Assembly (NCBI GenBank): GCA_009377495.1
Contig: WHTZ01000002.1
Location: 1-64,000, forward strand
Direction: 5' to 3'
DNA length: 64,000 nucleotides
From: Luteitalea sp.
GTDB lineage: Bacteria > Acidobacteriota > Vicinamibacteria > Vicinamibacterales > Vicinamibacteraceae
Positions 1 to 6,820 of the stretch are shown piece by piece. The translations under genes were made by a program, and so were the position numbers. The notes under the pieces were generated by a model, which did not search any database, was not told where the DNA came from, and worked only from the letters and a program-made list of their open reading frames with translations. The stretch's first letter is position 1. The number at the start of each line of letters is the position of its first letter.

Positions 1-168
1 CAAGGCATTCCGGCGACAGCATTTGTCGTTCAGGACGTGCAGAAGGAATATGAGCGGCTGAAGAAGCTCGGCGTGGTCTTCAAGACGACACCGACAACGA
101 TGGAACCGATCACGTACGCCGTGTTCGATGACACATGTGGGAACTTCATTCGGTTCGATCAAGGCTGA
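1..168 (+). CDS. VOC (glyoxalase/bleomycin-resistance) family protein, C-terminal end only
   Basis: Frame 1 is open from the window edge to a TGA at 166-168 and gives 55 residues ending GNFIRFDQG. The layout is a helix (VQKEYERLKKLG), a loop, then two strands with the D-x-x-G-N-F-I-R-F ending. This is the usual last beta-alpha-beta-beta unit of a vicinal oxygen chelate fold. The 5' part lies outside the window, so metal ligands and substrate cannot be judged; the family spans glyoxalases, dioxygenases and antibiotic-binding proteins. A second, complete VOC gene is at 13584. The call is a family match on the C-terminus only. Confidence 0.7.
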   Translation, partial: QGIPATAFVVQDVQKEYERLKKLGVVFKTTPTTMEPITYAVFDDTCGNFIRFDQG

Positions 169-536
169 TCGGCCGATTCAGGGCGTCTGTTTGGAACGCG
201 TCAAGCCGCCTCAGCCACTTTCCAATGTGGTTGCAACTGGCGAACGTTAGGTTCAGCCCTCCCGCAGCCATCAGTTGCCACGAGGCGATGGGTCAGGACG
301 GACGGATCCACACGGGTCCCGGCCAGCGGCTCCGCACAGTCTCTAGACCGTTGCGGCCGATTGCAATCGGCGCCGATGCGCTACCTGACTGCCACCGGTT
401 CCGGCGTTGTGACGGCGATAGGAACGGCGATTCTATGGAGTATCGTCCGGTTCGTCCTCCCGCTCGCGGTGCCGCCTTTTCTCTCTCGGATTGGCGCAAC
501 GCAATCCCGGCAGCGGAAGCGCCGGCGCGGCAATCG

Positions 537-780
537 GGTGCGGTGCCCCCAGAATAGGGCCCCGATGAGCGGCGTGCCGCCAGCGCCGTGTGCCTCGGAG
601 TCCACCGTGGCGCCAGCCGAGATCATTCGCTCCGCGAGCTCCGGGAGATTCGCGTACGCCGCCTGGTGCAGTGGCGTCCACCCGCGATCGTTAGCGTCGT
701 TGCCGTCCGCACCAGCCGCGAACAGCGCCTCGATCCCCGCGAGCCCGATGTCGGTTGAGGGGTATGCCCGCGGCCGAGAC
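537..780 (-). pseudogene. Ankyrin-repeat protein remnant
   Basis: Read leftwards from 780 the frame encodes about 80 residues with clear ankyrin signatures: ALFAAGADGNDANDRGWTPL, then HQAAYANLPELAERMISAGA and GGTPLIGALFWGHR. After GHRT the frame turns into Arg-rich sequence without ankyrin character, so the end is lost or frameshifted. There is no convincing start codon upstream: the frame begins right behind the stop of the M48 peptidase gene on the same strand. It reads as a broken one-to-two-repeat fragment, perhaps of a gene that once followed the peptidase. A complete ankyrin gene of a different type lies at 3424-5052. Confidence 0.55.
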
Positions 781-783
781 GGC

Positions 784-1518
784 TCAACCGACCAGCATCA
801 GGCGACGGAGTCGACGAACGCGGTCCTCGACCGGCGGGTGCGTCGACAGGTAGGTGCCAAGGCCGAGCGGGTCGGGACGCCGATCGAGTTCACTAAGGCG
901 CTGAAGCAACCGGATAGCACCGGCCGCGTCGAAGCCGGCTGCGCGTATCAACCGCACACCCAGCTCGTCGGCTTCGAACTCTTGGTCCCTCGAGTACGCA
1001 CGTTCCAACCCCTGGACGCCAACGCGGCGGATCCATAGCGCGAGTACACCTCGACCCGGCGAAGCCAAGCTCAACGCTGAGACGACTTTTTGCTGGAGCA
1101 AGCGGTCGATCGCATGACGCCGGATGACATGTGCCATCTCGTGCGCCAGGACGAAGGCCACCTCGTCCCGATCCCGCTGGCATAAGTGGACGAGCGTTCC
1201 CGCGACGAAGATGAAGCCGCCCGGGAGAGCAAACGCGGTCGGCTGATCTGCAGTGACGGCGGTCGTCTGGAAGCGATGGAGCCGGTTGCGCACGACCACG
1301 GTGAGTTTTCCTCGGACTTCATCGAGCAGAGCCTGCGTGGCCTGGTCCGGGTCGCGCCGCATGTCCTGCAACACGACCGCCGCCATGTCCCGCCCCACCC
1401 CGTGCTCGGCGTGGATGGCGTCGGCCTCGGTGCCAGCGACGGACTGCCACATCCATTTGGCCTTGCGAAGCTGGACGCCTGCGATCCGACCGAGCTTGTG
1501 GAAGGCGTTGTTCGCCAT
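784..1518 (-). CDS. M48 family zinc metallopeptidase
   Basis: A 244-residue protein with the gluzincin motif HEMAH at residues 126-130 and the downstream E-x-x-A-D motif (EFEAD, about 180-184) that supplies the third zinc ligand in the M48/HtpX/Ste24/Oma1 group. The late STHPPVEDRVRRL segment (about 225-237) is also typical: THP followed by a conserved Arg helix. No signal peptide or clear membrane segment is visible, so it resembles the compact soluble or peripheral M48 proteins rather than HtpX. The start ATG at 1518 is the natural one; no strong Shine-Dalgarno is seen. Role inferred: protein quality control or processing; substrate unknown. It stands alone, followed by an ankyrin fragment. 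Confidence 0.85.
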   Translation of the reverse strand: MANNAFHKLGRIAGVQLRKAKWMWQSVAGTEADAIHAEHGVGRDMAAVVLQDMRRDPDQATQALLDEVRGKLTVVVRNRLHRFQTTAVTADQPTAFALPGGFIFVAGTLVHLCQRDRDEVAFVLAHEMAHVIRRHAIDRLLQQKVVSALSLASPGRGVLALWIRRVGVQGLERAYSRDQEFEADELGVRLIRAAGFDAAGAIRLLQRLSELDRRPDPLGLGTYLSTHPPVEDRVRRLRRLMLVG

Positions 1519-2097
1519 GGAACGAGTGTACTGGAAGCAGTGTTCAGGCGCCCCTTCCCAGGGAGAACGACGATCCCGAATCTCTCAGCTGATCGCGATC
1601 CACTCTGGAACTGGGCGCTAGCTGCGCGCTCATCGCCGCCTTTTGCGGCCTTAGCTAACTGAGCCCACGTCTGGATCGGGCAGACACGCGACGACGCGTG
1701 ATTCGAGAGGTCGGCATGACCGAACCGCTCTCGCTGGATGACGCGAAACGCCTTCTTGATCTCTGCGAACGCGGCCGGCTCAACTGCGCGTGGCACTCCG
1801 GGTCGGTTTCGGCGTCACGTGACCGGAGCTGACCCTTAGTAACGATCAACGCCGATTTGGGCAGCATCTGAGACGGTTCCCGCGAGCAGCCAGGCGGCTC
1901 GCACGACTTCGCCGACGCGGCTGTCGCGCAGCGGCTGCTGGTCGGATTTGCGAAGGACCTAGTCAGCTGGTCTTCAAGGCGAGGTACGAGTGGTTCTGAA
2001 CGGAACGGCGTGCTGAAATCTGCACGGTCCTTCTGGCCGCTGTTGACAGCGGCGTGTGTGTAACGGAACCATGGCATCGGCAGCTTATCCTTAGCGA
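1519..2097. other. Gene-poor stretch, probably decayed
   Basis: Between the divergent M48 gene and the HEPN-like gene no full-length gene is supported. The long antisense frames here have Arg/Ser-rich translations that look like reading-frame shadows. The only segment with protein-like character is the 38-codon frame at 1716-1832, listed separately. No RNA gene or repeat was recognised. Confidence 0.4.
1716..1832 (+). pseudogene. Possible remnant of a small hypothetical gene
   Basis: An ATG frame of 38 codons begins MTEPLSLDDAKRLLDLCERG and ends in TGA. The segment D-A-K-R-L-L-D-L-C-E-R-G-R-L resembles the first helix of hypothetical proteins that start with a 'leucine-rich helix, Cys, x-x-G-x-L' pattern, but the homology stops abruptly after GRL. 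I treat it as a truncated or frameshifted leftover and assign no function. It could equally be chance coding. Confidence 0.2.
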
Positions 2098-3225
2098 ATG
2101 GCTGAGCAATGGGATGTGCTGTTTACGCTCCCAAACTTGGCGCCGCCGATTCCGACGCCGTTCGCCAGCGACGGGTACGTCATCTGCTCGGGCAAGGACC
2201 CTCGACTGAAGAGGCTTGCAGCGAATGCGGGCAACGCAACCTCGCTGAAGATGCTGAAGACATTCAGCACCGCGCAGGGCCGACATTATCGGCCAGGATG
2301 TTTCCTAATCAGAGCCGATATCCCGATCCCTTCCAGGCAGGCCGAGACCATCAGGGCTTTTCGGAACGCCTGCGCAATCGCGACGACCACGGCGTTTTAT
2401 GCGAGTCGTCTGGCCAATCCGGACGTCGTGCAGTGGCACGTCGCGTGGACCGACCAGTTTCGATTCGGTCACTTCATGGCGGGTCAACGTGGTTGGGTGC
2501 AAACGTTTGGTGGCCCCGTGATGGGAATGGACGATGACATTCCCCATCAGCAGGCCGCCGCCGCGTTCGGCAATCCGACTGATTATTCGTTCGTCGTCGA
2601 TCAGCCGCTGCTCGAGCGACTGTTTCGCGCTTGGCGGCAGTGTTACTTGCGGCAGAGGAACCGCAAGAAGCTTCTTCGGTTGTTCAGAGCATTGGAGGTA
2701 GCGTTCCACGCATCGCTGTTCCCGGCGGACGGCCTCACGAGCATCAATGATGTTGGAACCCGAATCGCGTTGTGGGTCAGCGCATTCGAAGCGCTGTGCC
2801 ACCCAGGCGGAGGCGTTAACAAACGACACGTCCAGAAGGTAATCAGCGATGCACCGTTTAGTGACAAGGCCCTGACGTCGAGGCGGTTCACTGTTTCGTA
2901 CGGCAGGACCAAGTTCCGAGCGACACTGCCGGAGGCGCTCTACGACGATCTGTACTGGGCGCGAAATCAGTTTCTGCACGGCATGCCTGTACGCCCGCCG
3001 ATGCTGCACTATCGCCGGTCGAACGACTACAAACGACTGACCGAAGTGGCGCCCGCCTTGTTCGGCGCGGCGCTGGTCTCGTGCTTGAACTCGCTGGGGG
3101 TCGCAGGGGCGCCGATGCACTTCAGAAAGCTCAAGATTCGAACCATGGCGCGCTACATGAAGAGCCACGAGGGCATCGAACGGGTTTCAGAAGGACTGAT
3201 GGCCGCCGGAAAGCCGACTGAATAA
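2098..3225 (+). CDS. Hypothetical protein with HEPN-like C-terminal motif
   Basis: A 375-residue soluble protein with no signal peptide or membrane span. The N-terminal two thirds are not recognised. The C-terminal part is helical and contains R-N-Q-F-L-H-G (R289, H294), preceded by a helix with LWVSAFEALCHP (about 225-240). This R-x4-H arrangement after an 'FEAL' helix is how Apea-like and related HEPN domains look; in HEPN ribonucleases the Arg and His are the catalytic pair. HEPN proteins often act in defence or RNA metabolism. Here the gene is single, without a nucleotidyltransferase or other partner beside it. The ATG at 2098 has no clear ribosome-binding site. Function is inference from one motif. 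Confidence 0.6.
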   Translation: MAEQWDVLFTLPNLAPPIPTPFASDGYVICSGKDPRLKRLAANAGNATSLKMLKTFSTAQGRHYRPGCFLIRADIPIPSRQAETIRAFRNACAIATTTAFYASRLANPDVVQWHVAWTDQFRFGHFMAGQRGWVQTFGGPVMGMDDDIPHQQAAAAFGNPTDYSFVVDQPLLERLFRAWRQCYLRQRNRKKLLRLFRALEVAFHASLFPADGLTSINDVGTRIALWVSAFEALCHPGGGVNKRHVQKVISDAPFSDKALTSRRFTVSYGRTKFRATLPEALYDDLYWARNQFLHGMPVRPPMLHYRRSNDYKRLTEVAPALFGAALVSCLNSLGVAGAPMHFRKLKIRTMARYMKSHEGIERVSEGLMAAGKPTE

Positions 3226-3423
3226 ACCCTGCTGCGCGGATCGGCATCCCGAATAGTAGCGATCAACGCCGCAGCGTCTATTGACCGTGAGATCTGGAGA
3301 ACATATCCGATGATCGAGCGCACGACACGCCCCCGTCCAACCGAGGTACGGTTGCCACCATCACGTTGCGAATCCCGCGCGGAAGGTTTTCTACTGGCGA
3401 CATGGGCAAGCTAGGAGCGATGC
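3226..3423. other. Intergenic spacer between convergent genes
   Basis: About 200 bp between the converging HEPN-like gene and the ankyrin gene. I see no gene, repeat or convincing terminator hairpin. Confidence 0.3.
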
Positions 3424-5052
3424 TCACCCGAGGTGTTGACGGAGCAACGTATCCACCTCGTCATAACCGGAGGGCACCTCAACACCAGAGACGGACGCAC
3501 CGGCATCGAGCAAGGCCCGCACCGAATCTGGGGAGCGGCGCATTGTCCAATGCGAGTCCACACACGCCTTGACGGCAAGAGCCAGGGCAGTGCGACCCTT
3601 TCCGTCCGTCGCATGCACGGGCGCCCCGCGGGCAATCAGCTCCTTCACGACCTCCGGCCATCCGCGCCACGCTGCGACATGGAGTGCCGTGCTGTCCTTC
3701 GCGATGTCGACGTAGGGATCGCCTTCCTTGTGGAGCGACGTTGAACTCACGGCGCAATCGAGCAGATTGCGGACGCCTGCTACGTTGCCCACGCCTGCGA
3801 ATTCCGCCAATAGCGTCCCACCGTGGTCGATGAGCTCGCTTTTGAGATGGGGTTCCTCAGCCGTCAACGCCCGAATCGTCTCGCGATCGTCGGTGGCGCA
3901 CGCAGCGATCAGCCGGTCGACGCCAGCGACGTCAAACGGCGTTCCGCGTCGCTCCAGCAGCGCGAGCACGTCGCCGCGTCCCCTGCGGGCCGCCATCACC
4001 GTGGCAGATCGAGCGTCGCGACCATTCCGAAGCGCAGGGTCCGCCCCGCGCTCGAACAGCAACTCGATCATCTTCAGACTGTTATCCCGTCGAATCGCGT
4101 GGTGCAGCGCGTTGTCGCCGAAGTGCGTCACCTGATTCGGATCCGCGTTGTGCTCCAGGAGAAGGCCGAGACCGTCCAGATCGTGCCAGTCCGTCTTGCG
4201 CAGCAACATCCAGGTCAGGCTGACGGCGTTTAGCGTGCCGCTTTCCAGCAGAATCTTCAGCACGGTGTTGTCAGTGGTTTCGGGTACGTGGTACGGGGTC
4301 TCTTCGTCATTCGGGTCGGCGCCGCGCTCGAGCAGCAGACGCGTCAGCTCCGGATGTTGTGCGATACCGGCAGCCCCGTAGATCGCGCTCTCAAAGAGCG
4401 GCCGGGGATTCGGGTGGTCGATCGTCTCGTACCATCCGGTTTTCGCGCTGGCTCCGGCGTCGAGCACAGCGCGGGCAGTGCGCACGAACGCTTCCGATCG
4501 CGCGGCGTCCAGTCTGAGATAGCGAGAAAAGCAGAGATGGGTTAGCGCGTCCCAACCATATGGGCCGCCGATCGCTGTGGCGCTGCCGCGATCTCGTGCG
4601 AGAAAGGCGCGCACAGAAGCTTCATCGGCGAGAATCGCGGCAGTGTGGATACTGCTGCCGGCAACGTGGGGGTATCGCGCGAGAATCATTTCGGCGTGTT
4701 CCAGCGTGCCCGATCGATGCGAAGCGCTGCGGGGCACACAAGCCGCTTCGATGAATGCGGCGACCGGATCGGCTATCGAGGCGACCGAACGAGTGAGACG
4801 GAGCGTCTCGACATGTCGAGTGAACTTCGGCCAGCTGTCGAAGCCGTGCTCGCGGGCGATGACGAACTGAGCGTCGGCCAGCGTGATCTTCCTGCCAGCC
4901 GCCGAGCCTATTGTTCTGCCTCTGCCCCTCCGATGCTCTCGCACGCGGCGAACGGCCTCCGGATCGTCAGACTTATAGGCGTTGATGAGCTCTTTCGCTT
5001 GTTTCTTGTACTGCTCGAGGTTTGGACGCGCGGGTAGATCGCGGGCAGCCAT
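3424..5052 (-). CDS. Ankyrin-repeat domain protein
   Basis: A 542-residue protein. Residues 1-90 form an N-terminal region (MAARDLPARPNLEQYKKQAK and the segment FVIAREHGFDSWPKFTRHVE) that often precedes ankyrin repeats in acidobacterial and planctomycete proteins. From about residue 120 to the end there are roughly ten ankyrin units, for example LLEHNADPNQVTHFGDNALH, LLFERGADPALRNGRDARSA and ELIARGAPVHATDGKGRTAL. No signal peptide or membrane segment is seen, so it is probably a cytoplasmic protein-binding scaffold; the partner is unknown. The ATG at 5052 has a good ribosome-binding site (AAGGAGA about 6 nt upstream), which fixes the start. Confidence 0.9.
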   Translation of the reverse strand: MAARDLPARPNLEQYKKQAKELINAYKSDDPEAVRRVREHRRGRGRTIGSAAGRKITLADAQFVIAREHGFDSWPKFTRHVETLRLTRSVASIADPVAAFIEAACVPRSASHRSGTLEHAEMILARYPHVAGSSIHTAAILADEASVRAFLARDRGSATAIGGPYGWDALTHLCFSRYLRLDAARSEAFVRTARAVLDAGASAKTGWYETIDHPNPRPLFESAIYGAAGIAQHPELTRLLLERGADPNDEETPYHVPETTDNTVLKILLESGTLNAVSLTWMLLRKTDWHDLDGLGLLLEHNADPNQVTHFGDNALHHAIRRDNSLKMIELLFERGADPALRNGRDARSATVMAARRGRGDVLALLERRGTPFDVAGVDRLIAACATDDRETIRALTAEEPHLKSELIDHGGTLLAEFAGVGNVAGVRNLLDCAVSSTSLHKEGDPYVDIAKDSTALHVAAWRGWPEVVKELIARGAPVHATDGKGRTALALAVKACVDSHWTMRRSPDSVRALLDAGASVSGVEVPSGYDEVDTLLRQHLG

Positions 5053-5255
5053 ACGAATCTCCTTTCACCGCGCCTGGAGTCCGCTCAATCAGGCTGAAAG
5101 AAGGTTCGTATTATCCGAGCGACTGTGGGTGGGCACGGCCCTTTCCGCGGACTGGAGGCGCCCCTCGCGCTCAGAGCAAAGCCTAGACCCTCTGCATGTT
5201 TTCCGCAAGCACATGGCGACACTTCGATGTCGTCGTCGAGCCCATGTGGAATTGA

Positions 5256-5303
5256 TCTGAGGTACCACGGGCCTCAGAATCTGCATGGTCGGAGTGTGGT
5301 ACC
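5256..5303. other. Candidate recombinase core site: nested inverted repeats
   Basis: Upstream of the recombinase gene, TCTGAGG (5256-5262) and CCTCAGA (5272-5278) form a 7-bp inverted repeat around a 9-nt spacer. An overlapping pair, GGTACCAC (5261-5268) and GTGGTACC (5296-5303), forms a second, 8-bp inverted repeat. Arms around a short spacer, next to a tyrosine recombinase gene, is how core crossover sites look. No second copy was found in the window, so this is a suggestion only. It could also be an operator. Confidence 0.25.
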
Positions 5304-5378
5304 GATCGAGTGGATCGCGAAAAACGCTGCAGTAAGGCTCGATGAAGCTGTCGGCGACGGTGAAGGAGGCCGTCGCCG

Positions 5379-6329
5379 ATGTCCAAGTCGAAATCTCGCA
5401 AGAAGAAGGCGCCGAAGCGCGTCCTGGCGCTCCCGGACCTCGAACACGCCAAGATCGCGGTGCTGAACAGCCTGACGTCCGCCAGCGGCCAGCGCACCTA
5501 CGACCACGCAATCCGCGAGTTCGTCACCTGGTACTGTTCGGAGCCCCGTCTCGCGTTTAACCGCACCGTCGTGCTTCGATATCGGATTCACCTCGAGCAA
5601 CGCGCATATGCGCCGGCCACGATCAATCTTCGGCTGGCCGCTGTCCGGCGCATCGCGTACGAGGCGGCCGACGCCGGCCTCCTGAGTCCCGAACTGGCGG
5701 CGGGTATCCGTCGGGTGCAGGGGGTGCGACGGATCGGCGTGCGCCTCGGGAACTGGCTGACGCCTGAGCAGGGCCGCCGGCTCCTAGAGTGCTCGACGCC
5801 GTCGACCGCGCGCGAGGTCCGGGATCACGCGATGGTGGCGATGTTGATTGGTTGCGGCCTGCGCCGAGCCGAGCTGTTAGCCCTGCGCCTCGAGTCTATC
5901 CAGCAACGCGAAGAGCATTGGGTGATTGCCGATCTGGTCGGCAAGGGCGGACACGTGCGCACCGTCCCCATTCCCACCTGGGTGAAGAGCACTGTGGACG
6001 CGTGGACGGCCGGGGCGGCCATCACGCATGGCCCGGTGTTCCGCGCGATCAATAAGGCCGGGCGTGTGTGGGGAGATGGCATGTCGCCGAAGGTGCTATG
6101 GGATGTGGTCCGCTCCGCGGCGGCTCGCGCCGGGATTGACAAGCTGGCCCCGCACGACCTGCGACGCACGTGCGCCCGTCTCTGCCACCTCGCGGGCGGC
6201 GAACTGGATCAGATCCAGTTCCTGCTCGGCCACGTCTCAATCCAAACGACGGAGCGCTCCCTCGGATGCAAGCAGAAGCTTCGAATCGCCGTGAACGACC
6301 GAATGGGAATCGAACCTGATGCCGCTTGA
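5379..6329 (+). CDS. Tyrosine recombinase/integrase, nucleophile Tyr replaced by Ser
   Basis: A 316-residue phage-integrase family protein. Residues about 20-110 are the SAM-like core-binding domain (RTYDHAIREFVTWY); about 125-300 the catalytic domain. Catalytic residues seen are R162 (GCGLRRAELLALR), K189 (GKGGHVRTVPI), H259 and R262 (HDLRR), and H285 (LLGHVSIQTTER). The nucleophile position, normally Tyr in T-T-E-R-Y-L-G-C-K-Q, is Ser294 (codon TCC at 6258-6260), one transversion from TAC. The gene is otherwise intact, with a Lys/Arg-rich N-terminus and a downstream terminator. It probably binds DNA but should not cleave by the normal chemistry. No partner integrase or element boundary was seen. 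Confidence 0.9.
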   Translation: MSKSKSRKKKAPKRVLALPDLEHAKIAVLNSLTSASGQRTYDHAIREFVTWYCSEPRLAFNRTVVLRYRIHLEQRAYAPATINLRLAAVRRIAYEAADAGLLSPELAAGIRRVQGVRRIGVRLGNWLTPEQGRRLLECSTPSTAREVRDHAMVAMLIGCGLRRAELLALRLESIQQREEHWVIADLVGKGGHVRTVPIPTWVKSTVDAWTAGAAITHGPVFRAINKAGRVWGDGMSPKVLWDVVRSAAARAGIDKLAPHDLRRTCARLCHLAGGELDQIQFLLGHVSIQTTERSLGCKQKLRIAVNDRMGIEPDAA

Positions 6330-6335
6330 TTGGAC

Positions 6336-6369
6336 CGCCCAGGGCGGGTTCTTCAATCCGCCCTGGGCG
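6336..6369 (+). terminator. Terminator-like hairpin after the recombinase gene
   Basis: CGCCCAGGGCGG (6336-6347) and its exact reverse complement (6358-6369) form a 12-bp GC-rich stem with a 10-nt loop, starting 6 nt after the recombinase stop. There is no T-tract, so termination is inferred from position and stem strength. Confidence 0.6.
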
Positions 6370-6436
6370 ACTCGGGACCAATCGCGACTGTGACGCAGTT
6401 TCTCCGGGTCGCAGCCTGGTGCGTCGCATCTTGTTG

Positions 6437-6480
6437 TTGACAGACGACACCAGACGGCATTAGTGTCGCAAGACGACACC
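6437..6480 (+). promoter_or_regulatory. padR promoter with overlapping palindromic operator
   Basis: TTGACA (6437-6442) and TAGTGT (6461-6466) are spaced by 18 bp, a plausible sigma-70-type promoter. Over the -10 box lies GTGTCG-CAAGA-CGACAC (6463-6479), a perfect 6-bp inverted repeat with a 5-bp centre. AGACGACACC also occurs as a direct repeat (6442-6451 and 6471-6480). The position suggests autorepression by PadR, which commonly binds such dyads over its own promoter. The expected transcription start is only a few bases before the ATG at 6481, so the mRNA may be nearly leaderless. Confidence 0.6.
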
Positions 6481-6816
6481 ATGACTCGATACGCTGTTCC
6501 CGACCTTCTTCCGGGCACCCTCGACCTGCTCATCCTTCGGACGCTGCAGACCCAGTCGCTCCACGGCTGGGCGATCTCGGAGCGCATCCAGCAAATCTCC
6601 CAGGACGTCCTGCAAGTCAACCAGGGCTCACTCTACCCGGCGCTCCATCGCCTCGAGCACCAAGGGTGGATCGACGCCGAGTGGCGTATTTCGGAGCTGG
6701 GCCGGCGAGCGAAGTACTACCGGCTCACGCGGTCGGGGCACCGGCAACTGGCGGTGGAAGCGAGCGAGTGGGAACGCATGTCCACTGCCATCGGGCGCGT
6801 GATGAAGCTGGCATAG
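6481..6816 (+). CDS. PadR family transcriptional regulator
   Basis: A winged-helix repressor of about 111 residues. Visible are the PadR signature LLPGTLDLLILRTL, the recognition-helix region with VNQGSLYPALHRLEHQGWI, and the wing with GRRAKYYRLTRSGHRQL. A GTG at 6463 could add six residues, but it lies inside the palindrome over the -10 box, so the ATG at 6481 (MTRYAVPDLLPGTL) is the better start. The gene is followed after 4 nt by the ADOP permease gene. This PadR-ADOP pair is very common in Acidobacteriota, where the regulator is thought to control the permease. Ligand unknown. Confidence 0.92.
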   Translation: MTRYAVPDLLPGTLDLLILRTLQTQSLHGWAISERIQQISQDVLQVNQGSLYPALHRLEHQGWIDAEWRISELGRRAKYYRLTRSGHRQLAVEASEWERMSTAIGRVMKLA

Positions 6817-6820
6817 CCTT

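Noticed and set aside
361-1038. 225-codon plus-strand frame
   Set aside because: Antisense to the ankyrin remnant and the M48 peptidase, both of which have family motifs on the minus strand.
6463-6480. GTG at 6463 as padR start
   Set aside because: It lies within the operator dyad and the -10 box; the conserved N-terminus starts at the ATG at 6481.
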